Source: Paraburkholderia sabiae (GTDB taxonomy: Bacteria > Pseudomonadota > Gammaproteobacteria > Burkholderiales > Burkholderiaceae). Taken from it: a DNA stretch of 64,000 nucleotides. The stretch is taken from NCBI RefSeq assembly GCF_030412785.1, contig NZ_CP125295.1:1860001-1924000 (forward strand), given 5' to 3'. The stretch's first letter is position 1; each line of letters opens with the position of its first letter. A program made the translations under genes and the position numbers. The notes under the pieces are model-generated. The model worked only from the letters and a program-made list of their open reading frames with translations, was not told the origin of the DNA and did no database searches. Positions 1 through 8,896 of the stretch are shown here, piece by piece.

Positions 1-723
1 CTGTCGGCGGGCTCGGGCATTACGCCGTTGATGTCGATGAGCCGCGCGCATCATGAACTGAGTGAAGATCGCGATATCGTCTTCGTGCATAGCGCGCGTA
101 CGCCGGATGACATCATCTTTTCTCGCGAACTCGATCTGATTGCTTCGAATCAGGCGAATTTCAGAACTTCTTTTGTGTGTGAGCGGGTTGGGTCCCGGAC
201 GAGTTGGCCGGGGATTACCGGGTTTTTGACGCTGCCTTTGCTCAAGCTGATTGCGCCTGATTTCATGGAGCGCGAGATTTTTACGTGCGGGCCCGCACCG
301 TATATGAAGGCCGTGCGTGATCTGCTCGATGAGGCGGGATTCGATCGCAAGCAGTATCACGAGGAGAGTTTTTCGTTCGAGACTTTGAGTGAGGCTCAGC
401 CACTTGTTGCTGCTGAAGTGCTCGAAGCCGAGCATAAGGCTGAGGTTGCAAACGGTACTCAGACTTTTGCCGTCAGCTTTACGCGGAGTAATCGGTCGAT
501 TGAATGTGGGTCTACGCAGCATGTGCTTGATGCAGCACGCCAGGCTGGGGTTCGGTTGCCGGCTTCATGTACTCAAGGCATGTGCGGGACATGCAAGGTG
601 AAGCTTGTGTCTGGACAGGTCGATATGAAGCATAACGGTGGGATCCGGCAGCGGGAAATCGATCAGGGGATGGTGCTGCTGTGTTGTAGCAAGCCGTTGA
701 GTGATCTTGTGGTCGATAAGTAA
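1..723 (+). CDS. gbcB: Glycine betaine demethylase reductase component, 3' part (GbcB-like)
   Basis: The reading frame is open from base 1, so the 5' end lies outside the window; 240 codons are visible. The fragment starts inside a ferredoxin-NADP reductase fold: residues 4-11 read GSGITPLM, the usual NAD-ribose loop, and the second NAD-lobe motif TCGPAPYM is near residue 95. The C-terminal 90 residues are a plant-type [2Fe-2S] ferredoxin with Cys190, Cys195 and Cys198 and a last Cys pair near 228. This order matches reductases that feed electrons to Rieske oxygenases. The surrounding betaine, choline and carnitine genes point to GbcB of the glycine betaine oxygenase GbcAB, which forms dimethylglycine. 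A stachydrine-type or other Rieske reductase is the alternative, since the oxygenase gene is not in view. Confidence 0.75.
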   Translation: MSAGSGITPLMSMSRAHHELSEDRDIVFVHSARTPDDIIFSRELDLIASNQANFRTSFVCERVGSRTSWPGITGFLTLPLLKLIAPDFMEREIFTCGPAPYMKAVRDLLDEAGFDRKQYHEESFSFETLSEAQPLVAAEVLEAEHKAEVANGTQTFAVSFTRSNRSIECGSTQHVLDAARQAGVRLPASCTQGMCGTCKVKLVSGQVDMKHNGGIRQREIDQGMVLLCCSKPLSDLVVDK

Positions 724-725
724 GG

Positions 726-1001
726 GTTTTTTGTCTGCGACACTAGTCGCCATGCTTTGCTTTTTGCCTTTTGCTTTTTGCTGTGGTGGCATCCGCGTTG
801 ACGTGTCGGTTTGCTAGCGTTGCCCCTGTGCGGGGCGGCACCTACTTTTCTTTGCAGCGGCAAAGAAAAGTAGGCAAAAGAAAGCCGCTTCAAACCTCCG
901 GTGCCTGCCAGGATAACGCCACGGCACACGGTCTTTGAGCGGTCGCGCAGTGACACAAACGCTCCGTAGAAAGCCCGCAGTCAGGCGCGCGCGGCGCGAA
1001 A
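726..1001 (+). repeat. Left arm of a long imperfect inverted repeat
   Basis: This stretch aligns end to end, with scattered mismatches, to the reverse complement of 1101-1385. Bases 823-890 are identical over 68 nt to the complement of 1213-1280. Inside that core, 841-874 is a hairpin with a perfect 15-bp stem and a 4-nt loop. The two arms are copies of one element in opposite orientation. Recollection, not a search, suggests this hairpin unit is dispersed in Burkholderiaceae genomes. Short ORFs here carry no recognisable protein. Confidence 0.85.
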
Positions 1002-1100
1002 GATGACATCCACCCGGGGCACATTCGGTCGGCTTGTTTGTTTTTTGTGTGTTCGCCGTCGGTTCGATTGCGGCGGTATGTGCTCCAGACTGTGTGTGGG

Positions 1101-1385
1101 TTTCGCGTCGTGCGCGGTTGACTACGGGCTTTCTACAGAGTGGGGACGTTGCTGCGCAATGGCTCAACTGCAGCATGCCGAAGCGCTATCCTGACAGGCA
1201 CCGGAGGTACAAAAGCGGCTTTCTTTTGCCTACTTTTCTTTGCCGCTGCAAAGAAAAGTAGGTGCCGCCCCGCACAGGGGCGACGCTAGCAAACCGATAC
1301 GAAACCGCGGATGCCAGCGCAGCAAAAGGCAAAAAAGCAAAAAGGCAAAGAATGGCGACTGGCGTCGCAGACATAAAAAAACCAA
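1101..1385 (-). repeat. Right arm of the long imperfect inverted repeat
   Basis: This is the partner of 726-1001, in inverted orientation and separated from it by about 100 bp of unrelated sequence (1002-1100). The nested hairpin is at 1229-1262. Together the arms fill almost the whole gap between the reductase gene and the downstream binding-protein gene. They could form a large cruciform, or a terminator or processing structure in RNA. Confidence 0.85.
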
Positions 1386-1486
1386 GTCGCATACAGACAA
1401 AAAACCGTCGCAAACCCGACCACTATGAACTTTCTGTTTAGCGATTCTAAAACCACACCGCGCATGCGGCCCAAAGGAGATCGACC

Positions 1487-2350
1487 ATGAAGCACCTGAA
1501 AAAACTGATGTTATGCGGGGCACTGATTGCATCGATGACGGCGATCGGAACGGCAGCCGCTGACACGAAACCCACCATCAAGATCGGCTACGTCGAAGGC
1601 TGGGACGACAGCGTCGCCACCTCGAATGTCGCCGCTCAGATCATCGAGAAACGTCTCGGCTATCCGGTCCAGCTCGTTCCCGTCGCAGCGGGCATCATGT
1701 GGCAGGGCGTCGCGCGCGGCGATCTCGATGCGACGCTGTCGGCGTGGCTCCCCGTCACGCACGGCGCCTACTGGGATCAGTTCAAAGGCAAGGTGCAAGA
1801 CCTGGGTGCTAACTACACCGACGCAAAGATCGGCCTGATCGTCCCCGCTGACGTCCCCGAGAAAAGCATCAGTGATCTGCAGGCGCATAAGGCCGACTTC
1901 TCGGGCCGCATCGTCGGTATCGATGCCGGCGCAGGCGTGATGAAGAAAACGAGCGAAGCCATCAAGGCCTATAACCTCGACTATCAACTGATGCCGAGTT
2001 CGGGCAGTGCGATGACCGCGGAACTTGCGCGCTCGATGAATGCCAATAAACCTGTCATCGTCACGGGATGGGTGCCGCACTGGATGTTCGCGAAGTGGAA
2101 GCTGAAGTTCCTCGAAGACCCGAAGAAGGTGTACGGCGAATCCGAGCACGTGGATAGCGTCGTCAATCCGGGCCTCGATACGAAGGCTCCGCAAGTGGTC
2201 GCGTTTCTGAAGAAATTTCAATGGAAGCCGGGCGAAATCGACAGCGTCATGCTGGCGACGGAGAACGGCGCCAAGCCTGCCGACGCAGCCGGATCGTGGA
2301 TCGCCGCACACGGCGACCGCGTGAACAGCTGGGTAGGCGGAGCACAATGA
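1487..2350 (+). CDS. Glycine betaine/proline-type ABC substrate-binding protein (OpuAC family)
   Basis: This is a 287-residue periplasmic binding protein with a Sec signal peptide (KK near the N-terminus, hydrophobic core, AAA/D cleavage around residue 25). The mature part has the OpuAC pattern: KIGYVEGWDDS at the start, GDLDATLSAWLPVTH, then an aromatic-rich stretch with TGWVPHWMFAKW near 193-204, where Trp residues would form the cation-pi cage for a trimethylammonium group. An AAAGGAG ribosome-binding site lies 9 nt before the ATG. No permease or ATPase gene adjoins it, so it probably serves a transporter encoded elsewhere. Ligand inferred from context: glycine betaine or a related betaine. 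Confidence 0.85.
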   Translation: MKHLKKLMLCGALIASMTAIGTAAADTKPTIKIGYVEGWDDSVATSNVAAQIIEKRLGYPVQLVPVAAGIMWQGVARGDLDATLSAWLPVTHGAYWDQFKGKVQDLGANYTDAKIGLIVPADVPEKSISDLQAHKADFSGRIVGIDAGAGVMKKTSEAIKAYNLDYQLMPSSGSAMTAELARSMNANKPVIVTGWVPHWMFAKWKLKFLEDPKKVYGESEHVDSVVNPGLDTKAPQVVAFLKKFQWKPGEIDSVMLATENGAKPADAAGSWIAAHGDRVNSWVGGAQ

Positions 2351-2394
2351 CCGTCCTTCTCTAGCGCGTTTTGACGAGCGTTTTTATGGCAATG

Positions 2395-2417
2395 CCGATG
2401 CGCTGCGCGCGCATCGG
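2395..2417 (+). terminator. Hairpin after the OpuAC-type gene
   Basis: A 9-bp GC-rich stem (CCGATGCGC with its complement) and 5-nt loop lie in the 136-bp gap before the permease gene. No U tract follows, so it may be a 3'-end stabilising or attenuating structure rather than a full intrinsic terminator. Confidence 0.35.
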
Positions 2418-2486
2418 TATCGCAGTGTCACCGGTTATTTGTGTTCCAGCCAGCGCGCAGGCTCTTTCTAAAGAGGGAGACTCTGG

Positions 2487-4154
2487 ATGGATCAGGTAAG
2501 ACTGCGCTCGCGCAGTATCGAAGGATCGAGCACGGGTGCAGGCGAAAGCGCCGCACATGAAGGCCATTCGCTGCAACGCGGCCTCACATGGAAAGATGCA
2601 TTCTGGGTGACGAGCGGCGTGCCCGGCGGCGTGCTGTTTACGATCGGCGGCGTATCGGCGACGATCGGTCAACCTGCGTGGGCATTCTGGGTCGCCGCGA
2701 TCCTGATGGGCCTCATTCAAAGCGCAACCTACGCTGAAATTTCAGGGCTTTTCCCGCACAAGTCGGGCGGCGCGTCCGTGTATGGCGCGATGGCCTGGGT
2801 GCGTTACAGCAAGACGATCGCGCCCGTTTCCGTGTGGTGCAACTGGCTCGCATGGTCGCCGATGCTCGCGTTGGGCACAGGACTCGCCGCTAATTACGCG
2901 CTGTCGAGTCTCTATGCGCCCGATGCCGCGATCAATACATGGCGTCTGACGCTGCTCGATCTCGGTTTCATCAAGCAGGGGTTGTCGCTGCGTATCAACG
3001 CGACGTTCATCATCGCGGCGATTTTTCTGCTGATCACATTCAAGCTTCAGCATAGCGGTGCATCGAAAGCCGCTAAAACGCAGCGCATTCTGGGCATTGC
3101 ATCGCTTGCGCCGCTGCTGATCGTCGGTATCGTGCCGTTCGTGACGGGCGATGTGCCCGCTGCGCATCTGTGGCCGCTGCTGCCGCTCGGACACGATGCG
3201 CAAGGCAACGTGACGGCATCGGTATTCGGCTCGTGGAACGGCGCGGGCATCACGATGGCGTTCGGCGCGATGTTCATGGCGGGCTGGGCCGCGTATGGCT
3301 TCGAGACGGCCGTCTGTTACACGCGCGAATTCCGCAATCCGCGCACCGACACGGTCAAGGCGATCTTCTGGTCGGGCATGGCGTGTCTGCTCGTGATGAC
3401 GCTCGTGCCGCTCGCGTTTCAGGGCGTACTCGGCACGAAGGGCATGCTCGATCCGAAGATCGCCGACGGCACGGGCGTCGCGGCTGCGATGGCGCACATG
3501 GTGGGCGGCGGCGCAATCGTGTTCGACGTGGTCGTCGTGATGCTGATGCTCACCATCCTGCTGATCGTGATGACGTCGATGATGGGCTCGTCGCGCACGC
3601 TGTATCAGGCATCCGTCGATGGCTGGCTGCCGAAGTATCTGTCGCACGTCAACGAACACGGCTCGCCGACGCGCGCGATGTGGACCGATCTCGGCTTCAA
3701 TCTGATCTTGCTGCTGATGTCGGATTACATGACGGTGCTGTCGATCTCGAACGTCTGCTACATGATCTTCGTGTTTCTGAATCTGCAATCGGGCTGGATT
3801 CATCGGCTGGATCGCGGGGATGCCGATCGTCCGTTTCGTTGCCCGGCGTGGCTGCTCGCGGCGGGCGCGCTGTGCGGCTATCTGGATCTCGCGTTCATCG
3901 GCGCGGGTGCGGACATGCAAGGGTTGGGAACGATGCGCAATGGTCTGATCGCGATGCTGCTGATCGTGCCCGTGTTCATGTTCCGCCATTACGTGCAGGA
4001 TCGCGGGCGCTTTCCGGCGCGCATGCAGCAGGACATGGAGTGGAAGGGCGGCGCGCGGCCCGCTGGTTTGCGTGGTTTGCTGCCGTACGGCGCGTTGCTG
4101 CTAGCCGTTTTCGTGGTGTGGTTCGCGCATCAACTGGCGAAGCCGTTCGTGTGA
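2487..4154 (+). CDS. APC-superfamily amino acid/amine permease
   Basis: This is a 555-residue inner-membrane protein with about 12 hydrophobic helices and soluble tails. The first helix has the glycine-rich unwound motif of the APC family (TSGVPGGVLFTIGGVSATIG, near residues 43-62). The next segment, with conserved Glu in YAEISGLFPHKSGG, also fits. A GGGAG ribosome-binding site precedes the ATG. Position between a betaine-binding protein and purU suggests uptake of an amine or amino acid linked to betaine catabolism (choline, sarcosine, dimethylglycine or glycine), but sequence alone does not set the substrate. A strong terminator follows. Confidence 0.85.
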   Translation: MDQVRLRSRSIEGSSTGAGESAAHEGHSLQRGLTWKDAFWVTSGVPGGVLFTIGGVSATIGQPAWAFWVAAILMGLIQSATYAEISGLFPHKSGGASVYGAMAWVRYSKTIAPVSVWCNWLAWSPMLALGTGLAANYALSSLYAPDAAINTWRLTLLDLGFIKQGLSLRINATFIIAAIFLLITFKLQHSGASKAAKTQRILGIASLAPLLIVGIVPFVTGDVPAAHLWPLLPLGHDAQGNVTASVFGSWNGAGITMAFGAMFMAGWAAYGFETAVCYTREFRNPRTDTVKAIFWSGMACLLVMTLVPLAFQGVLGTKGMLDPKIADGTGVAAAMAHMVGGGAIVFDVVVVMLMLTILLIVMTSMMGSSRTLYQASVDGWLPKYLSHVNEHGSPTRAMWTDLGFNLILLLMSDYMTVLSISNVCYMIFVFLNLQSGWIHRLDRGDADRPFRCPAWLLAAGALCGYLDLAFIGAGADMQGLGTMRNGLIAMLLIVPVFMFRHYVQDRGRFPARMQQDMEWKGGARPAGLRGLLPYGALLLAVFVVWFAHQLAKPFV

Positions 4155-4169
4155 GCGTGCGCTGAATGC

Positions 4170-4210
4170 AAGCCGCCGCGTCTGCGATGCAGCGCGGCGG
4201 CTTTTGTTTT
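4170..4210 (+). terminator. Intrinsic terminator between the convergent permease and purU genes
   Basis: A perfect 9-bp GC stem, GCCGCCGCG (4172-4180) with CGCGGCGGC (4193-4201), is extended by A-T pairs and followed by TTTTGTTTT. The adjoining A/T pairs may let it work in both directions for the two convergent genes. Confidence 0.8.
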
Positions 4211-4229
4211 CAGGGCATTTGAGAGTACG

Positions 4230-5108
4230 TTAAAGCACGACAGTTCGATCGCCATTGATGAACACACGGCGTTCGACGAACGCCTTCACCGCGCGCGCCA
4301 GCGTAATGCATTCGACGTCGCGGCCCACGGCCAGCATGCGCTCCGGACCATACGAATGATCGACGCGCTGCACTTCCTGTTCGATGATCGGGCCTTCGTC
4401 GAGATCGTCGGTGACGAAGTGCGCCGTTGCGCCGATCAGCTTGACGCCGCGCGCATGCGCCTGGTGATACGGCCGCGCGCCCTTGAAGCCGGGCAGGAAC
4501 GAGTGATGGATATTGATCGCGCGGCCCGCGAGCTTGCGGCTCGTTTCATCCGACAAAATCTGCATGTAGCGCGCGAGAATCATCAACTCTGCGCCGCTCG
4601 ATTCGAATAGATCGAGAATTTGCGCTTCCTGTTGCGCCTTGGTGTCAGGCGTCACAGGAAGGTGATGAAACGGCAGACCGTGTTGCACGGCGAGCGGCTC
4701 GAAATCCGGGTGATTCGATGCAATGCCCACAATGTCCATCTTCAGTTCGCCCATGCGCCAGCGGAACAGCAGGTCCGCGAGGCAATGTTCGAGCTTCGAC
4801 ACCATGATCAGCACTTTCGGCCGCGTGTCGAGGTCGTGCATCGCCCATGCCATGTCGAAGTCGGCGGCAATCGGGCGGAACTCGCGACGCAGCGCGTCGA
4901 TATGCAGCGCCGCCTCGGGCGCGCTCGCCACGCCATGAAACACGCAGCGCACGAAAAAGCGCTCGCTGATGTCGTCGTCGAACACGGTGAGTTCGTCGAT
5001 ATAGCAGTGGTGCCGATCGAGAAAGCCGACGACGGCGGCAACCTGTCCGGCGGCGCTCGGGCAGGAAATGGTCAGCGCGAACTGCTGGGGGCGATCGGTG
5101 GCGGGCAT
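4230..5108 (-). CDS. purU: Formyltetrahydrofolate deformylase
   Basis: This 292-residue enzyme hydrolyses 10-formyl-THF to THF and formate. The N-terminal 85 residues form an ACT domain. The rest is a formyltransferase-type domain with the catalytic Asn-His pair in INIHHSFLPGFKGARPY and the Asp in FVTDDLDEGPIIEQ. The start is placed at the ATG at 5108, which has an AGAGGA ribosome-binding site; the frame is open 38 codons further but without a good site. In this context it would recycle the folate-bound C1 units released by demethylation of dimethylglycine and sarcosine, as purU copies beside betaine catabolism genes do in related bacteria. Confidence 0.93.
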   Translation of the reverse strand: MPATDRPQQFALTISCPSAAGQVAAVVGFLDRHHCYIDELTVFDDDISERFFVRCVFHGVASAPEAALHIDALRREFRPIAADFDMAWAMHDLDTRPKVLIMVSKLEHCLADLLFRWRMGELKMDIVGIASNHPDFEPLAVQHGLPFHHLPVTPDTKAQQEAQILDLFESSGAELMILARYMQILSDETSRKLAGRAINIHHSFLPGFKGARPYHQAHARGVKLIGATAHFVTDDLDEGPIIEQEVQRVDHSYGPERMLAVGRDVECITLARAVKAFVERRVFINGDRTVVL

Positions 5109-5256
5109 GCGGATCCTCTGTCTTCGATATGGGATTCCCGCAAGGCCGAACCAGTGTCGTGCGGCGCAGCGCGGCGCGGCAAGCGGGATGATCAAGTAAA
5201 TCAGCCCAATTTGCGCGCGCATAGAACCGATGCGCCGTGCTCGTGGTATCGGAACG

Positions 5257-6183
5257 TCAGGCGTGCGCGTGCTCGCTCACGTCCACCAGTTCGTTGAAAA
5301 GCCAGCGCCGGAACAGCGGCACGGCGGCGGGCGCCGGGCGCGCGGGCGGGCAGACGAGGTAATAACCGCGCTCGGTCGTCACGGGCGTGTCCAGCAGGCG
5401 CACGAGTTGGCCCGTCGCGACGAGTTCGTCCGTCAGCGGCGTCCAGCCGAGCGCGACGCCCTGGCCCATCAGCGCGGCCTGCACGACGAGCGAATAGCTG
5501 TTGAACATCATGCCCTGGCTTTCTTCCGGCGCGGCGAGGCCGTACGCCGCGAACCAGCTATTCCACGCGAGCCAGCGTTCGGGCTGCGTCGGCTGAACGT
5601 GCAGCAGCGGCAATGCGGCGAGGTCGGCGGCTGTATGCACGAGTGGGTGCAGATGCCGGAAGGCGGGCGAACAGACGGCCGTGACGGCTTCGGCGAACAG
5701 TCGCGTGGACGTGCAGGGCGGCCAGTGTCCGTCGCCGAAAGCGATCGCGATGTCCGCATGATCGCGGTGCGGATCGTAGCCGAGTTGCGACGTGACGATT
5801 TTCACGTTGACGCCGGGCATCGACGCCTTGAGGCGCGCGAGACGCGGCATCAGCCAGTACGTGGCGAAGCCGGCGTCGGTGAGGATCGTCAATGCACCCG
5901 TGGCGCGCCGCGCGCGGATATCGGAGGTGGCTTCGCGGATCGTGTCGAGGCCACTGCGCACGGCTTCGTACAGCAACACGCCTTCGGGCGTCAGCGTCAC
6001 GCCGCGATGCCCGCGCTCGAACAGCGGCGCGCCGAGATCTTCTTCGAGCTGCACGATGCGCTGGCTCACGGCGGGCTGCGTCGAGCCGAGTTCGCGCGCG
6101 GCGGCCGTGAAGCTCGCGAGGCGCGCGGCCGATTCGAAGGCCGACAAGGCCTGCATCGGCGGAAGACGATCTGGTCCCGGCAT
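5257..6183 (-). CDS. LysR-family regulator, probable choline sulfate utilisation regulator
   Basis: This is a 308-residue LysR-type protein. The winged HTH occupies residues 9-68 (LSAFESAARLASFTAAARELG, then QPAVSQRIVQLEEDLGAPLF), followed by a GcvA-like effector domain with ILTDAGFATYWLMPRL. It lies divergent from betC across a 143-bp gap, the classic arrangement for a regulator and its target. A perfect palindrome sits 9 bp ahead of its start codon. The paired family known beside choline sulfatases is a dedicated LysR regulator, so the likely inducer is choline sulfate or choline. Its gene also lies upstream of purU on the same strand (148-bp gap). Confidence 0.85.
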   Translation of the reverse strand: MPGPDRLPPMQALSAFESAARLASFTAAARELGSTQPAVSQRIVQLEEDLGAPLFERGHRGVTLTPEGVLLYEAVRSGLDTIREATSDIRARRATGALTILTDAGFATYWLMPRLARLKASMPGVNVKIVTSQLGYDPHRDHADIAIAFGDGHWPPCTSTRLFAEAVTAVCSPAFRHLHPLVHTAADLAALPLLHVQPTQPERWLAWNSWFAAYGLAAPEESQGMMFNSYSLVVQAALMGQGVALGWTPLTDELVATGQLVRLLDTPVTTERGYYLVCPPARPAPAAVPLFRRWLFNELVDVSEHAHA

Positions 6184-6191
6184 AACATCCC

Positions 6192-6207
6192 CTTATGGGC
6201 CGATAAG
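6192..6207. promoter_or_regulatory. Candidate LysR operator in the regulator-betC intergenic region
   Basis: The sequence is CTTAT-GGGCCG-ATAAG, a perfect 5-bp inverted repeat that contains the T-N11-A pattern typical of LysR boxes. It lies 9-24 bp upstream of the regulator start codon and about 120 bp upstream of betC, suited to autoregulation plus divergent activation. Confidence 0.45.
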
Positions 6208-6326
6208 CGCACGCCGCCTTCACAACGGATTAATGAGCGGCAATAGTGAAGTGAATGCGTTGCTTGCTGCACGACTGCGAGCACTGCGCACCGAACGTAA
6301 CCGTACGATTCTAATCCGCCCCGCCC

Positions 6327-7868
6327 ATGAGCCTTAATACAAAGCAGAATATCCTTATCCTGATGGCTGATCAGATGACGCCATTCGCGTTGCGTGCATA
6401 CGGCAATCAGGTCTCGCAGACGCCGCGCATCGATGCGCTCGCGCAAGAAGGCGTCGTGTTCGACTCTGCTTATTGCGCGAGCCCGCTATGCGCGCCGTCC
6501 CGCTTTTCGATGATGGCGGGCAAACTGCCCGCTGCAATCGGTGCTTACGATAATGCCGCCGAATTGCCCGCGCAAACGCTGACGTTCGCGCACTATCTGC
6601 GTGCGGCGGGTTATCGGACGATCCTCTCCGGCAAGATGCATTTCTGCGGCCCGGACCAGTTGCACGGCTTCGAAGAGCGGTTGACCACCGACATCTATCC
6701 CGCCGATTTCGGCTGGGTGCCGGACTGGGATCGCCCCGACGTGCGGCCCAGCTGGTATCACAACATGAGTTCGGTACTGGATGCGGGACCGTGCGTGCGC
6801 ACGAATCAGCTCGATTTCGACGACGAAGTGACGTTCACTACGCGCCAGAAGCTTTACGACATCGTGCGCGAACGCGCGGCGGGCGGCGACGTGAGGCCGT
6901 TTTGCATCGTCGCGTCGCTGACGCATCCGCATGATCCTTACGCGATACCGCAGCAGTACTGGGACATGTATCGCGATGAAGAGATCGACATGCCGCGCGT
7001 CTCGCTCACGCGCGAAGAAAGCGATCCACATTCGAAGCGTCTGCGCGACGTCTACGAAGCGGACATTACGCCGCCCACGGAGCAACAGGTTCGCAACGCG
7101 CGGCACGCTTACTACGGCGCGCTTTCATACGTGGATGCGCAATTCGGCGCGATTCTCGACACGCTCAAGGCAACGGGACTCTCCGACGATACGATCGTCA
7201 TCGTCACGTCCGATCACGGCGAAATGCTCGGCGAACGCGGGCTCTGGTACAAGATGACGTGCTTCGAAGGCGGCGTGCGCGTGCCGCTGATCGTGCATGC
7301 GCCGAAGCAGTTCAATGCGCGCCGCGTGGCGGCGTCGGTATCGCATGTCGATCTTCTGCCGACGCTCGTCGAAATGGCGACGGGCACACGCCGCACGGAA
7401 TGGCCCGATACCGTCGACGGCCATAGCCTTGTTCCGCATCTGCACAACGACGGCGGTCATGACGAAGCGATCGTCGAGTACTTTGCGGAAGGCGCGATTG
7501 CACCGATGATGATGATCCGTCGCGGCAAGTACAAGTTCGTTCATACGCCCGTCGACCCCGATCAGCTTTACGATCTCGCCGACGATCCGCAAGAGCGTGT
7601 GAATCTCGCGCAGGATCCGGCGGCCGCCGCGCTCGTCGAAGCGTTTCGCAATGAAGTCGCGCAGCGCTGGGACATTCCCGCACTGCATCAAGCCGTGCTC
7701 GCGAGCCAGCGTCGCCGCCGTTTTCACTTCGAAGCGACGACGCAAGGCGCGATCCGCTCATGGGACTGGCAGCCATTCACCGATGCGAGCCAGCGCTATA
7801 TGCGCAATCACATCGAACTCGACACGCTCGAAGCGATGGCGCGTTATCCGCGCGTCGTTGCGCGCTGA
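6327..7868 (+). CDS. betC: Choline sulfatase
   Basis: This 513-residue cytoplasmic type I sulfatase would hydrolyse choline-O-sulfate to choline and sulfate. The N-terminus has the metal-site NILILMADQM. The activation motif C-x-P-S-R is present as LCAPSRF with Cys55, the residue converted to formylglycine, followed by the conserved GK at about 65. A second metal site, VTSDHGEMLGERGLWYK, lies near 292-308. The C-terminal tail has the HFEATTQGAIRSWDWQP block typical of choline sulfatases. The start is the first ATG that keeps the family's usual N-terminus, although no clear ribosome-binding site precedes it. The choline-binding protein gene follows after 40 nt, suggesting one operon. Confidence 0.94.
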   Translation: MSLNTKQNILILMADQMTPFALRAYGNQVSQTPRIDALAQEGVVFDSAYCASPLCAPSRFSMMAGKLPAAIGAYDNAAELPAQTLTFAHYLRAAGYRTILSGKMHFCGPDQLHGFEERLTTDIYPADFGWVPDWDRPDVRPSWYHNMSSVLDAGPCVRTNQLDFDDEVTFTTRQKLYDIVRERAAGGDVRPFCIVASLTHPHDPYAIPQQYWDMYRDEEIDMPRVSLTREESDPHSKRLRDVYEADITPPTEQQVRNARHAYYGALSYVDAQFGAILDTLKATGLSDDTIVIVTSDHGEMLGERGLWYKMTCFEGGVRVPLIVHAPKQFNARRVAASVSHVDLLPTLVEMATGTRRTEWPDTVDGHSLVPHLHNDGGHDEAIVEYFAEGAIAPMMMIRRGKYKFVHTPVDPDQLYDLADDPQERVNLAQDPAAAALVEAFRNEVAQRWDIPALHQAVLASQRRRRFHFEATTQGAIRSWDWQPFTDASQRYMRNHIELDTLEAMARYPRVVAR

Positions 7869-7908
7869 CAGACAGGTAACGAAGACAACTCGATACGGGA
7901 GCCTCACG

Positions 7909-8874
7909 ATGAACACACGCTGGAGAAGTTCGCTTGTCAAAGCTGCTTTGATGCTTTCTGCATTCGGCATGGCTTTCACGGGATCGACGCAGGCCGCCGA
8001 GCCGCAAAGCTGCACGCAGGTGCGGATGGCCGACCCAGGCTGGACTGACATCGACGCGACGAATGCAGTGGCGGGCGTGCTGCTGAAGGCGTTGGGGTAT
8101 CAGCAGAACGTGTCGAACCTGTCGGTGCCGATCACGTATCAGGGCCTGAAAAAAGGTCAAATCGACGTGTTTCTCGGTAACTGGATGCCCGCGCAAGGGC
8201 CGCTCGTCAAACCGTTCGTCGACGAGCATTCGATCGACGTGCTGCACGCGAATCTGACCAATGCGAAATTCACGCTCGCCGTACCGGACTATGTGGCGGC
8301 GGCGGGCGTGCATTCGTTTGCCGATCTCGTCAAACACGCAGATCAGTTCAACGGCAAGATCTATGGCATCGAACCTGGCGCGCCCGCCAATCAGAACATC
8401 AAGAAGATGATTTCGGATAAAGCATTCGGACTCGGCGACTGGAAGGTAGTCGAATCGAGCGAAACGGGCATGCTGACGCAAGTGGAGCGGGCTGTGCGCG
8501 ACAAGCAGTGGATCGTGTTCCTCGCGTGGGAGCCGCATCTGATGAACACGAAATTCCATTTGACCTATCTGTCGGGCGGCGACGCGTACTTCGGCCCGAA
8601 CTATGGCGGCGCGACGGTGAATACGGTCACGCGTCCGGGCTTTGCGGGGCAGTGCACGAATCTCGCGAAGCTGTTCCAGCAGATGACGTTCAATGTCGAC
8701 ATGGAAAACCAGATCATTGCGAACGTGTTGCAGAACAAGGTGGACATCAATACGGCTGCGCTGAATGCGCTAAAGAGCAATCCCACTTTGTTAAATATCT
8801 GGCTCAAGGGCGTGACGACGGCGAACGGCGCTGACGGACTACAGGCAGTACAGGCGCAACTCGGCATTCATTGA
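7909..8874 (+). CDS. choX: Choline ABC transporter substrate-binding protein
   Basis: This is a 321-residue periplasmic protein. A signal peptide ends near TQAAEPQS (about residue 28). The mature part begins with SCTQVRMADPGWTDI and contains GQIDVFLGNWMPAQ, YGIEPGAPANQNIKKM and IVFLAWEPHLMN, the ChoX-type choline pocket with Trp and Tyr residues. The start at the ATG at 7909 has a GGAG ribosome-binding site and a signal peptide; a long in-frame extension upstream overlaps betC and is spurious. Directly behind betC, it would import the substrate or product of the sulfatase. No choVW genes follow, so it must use a permease and ATPase encoded elsewhere. Confidence 0.92.
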   Translation: MNTRWRSSLVKAALMLSAFGMAFTGSTQAAEPQSCTQVRMADPGWTDIDATNAVAGVLLKALGYQQNVSNLSVPITYQGLKKGQIDVFLGNWMPAQGPLVKPFVDEHSIDVLHANLTNAKFTLAVPDYVAAAGVHSFADLVKHADQFNGKIYGIEPGAPANQNIKKMISDKAFGLGDWKVVESSETGMLTQVERAVRDKQWIVFLAWEPHLMNTKFHLTYLSGGDAYFGPNYGGATVNTVTRPGFAGQCTNLAKLFQQMTFNVDMENQIIANVLQNKVDINTAALNALKSNPTLLNIWLKGVTTANGADGLQAVQAQLGIH

Positions 8875-8896
8875 AGCGCCACTCCCAGTACATTTT

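Noticed and set aside
726..1385. Small ORFs inside the inverted repeat as real genes
   Set aside because: Several overlap on both strands, share the repeat DNA, and have no ribosome-binding sites or protein-like patterns.
726..1385. Composite transposon interpretation of the inverted repeat
   Set aside because: No transposase frame lies between or in the arms, and no target duplication was found at the outer ends.
1511..2347. Long antisense frame opposite the OpuAC-type gene
   Set aside because: It mirrors the codon phase of a GC-rich real gene, is dominated by Arg, Asp and His, and shows no family motif or start signal.
2742..3989. 415-codon antisense frame opposite the APC permease gene
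   Set aside because: The product is a His/Arg/Gln-rich string typical of antisense translation of a membrane protein; the plus-strand permease is clear.
3170..4165. 331-codon plus-strand frame overlapping the permease gene in another phase
   Set aside because: Out-of-phase shadow with Arg/Ala/Gly-rich composition and no motif.
7651..7908. N-terminal extension of choX into betC
   Set aside because: It overlaps betC in another phase, and the ATG at 7909 gives a proper signal peptide and ribosome-binding site.
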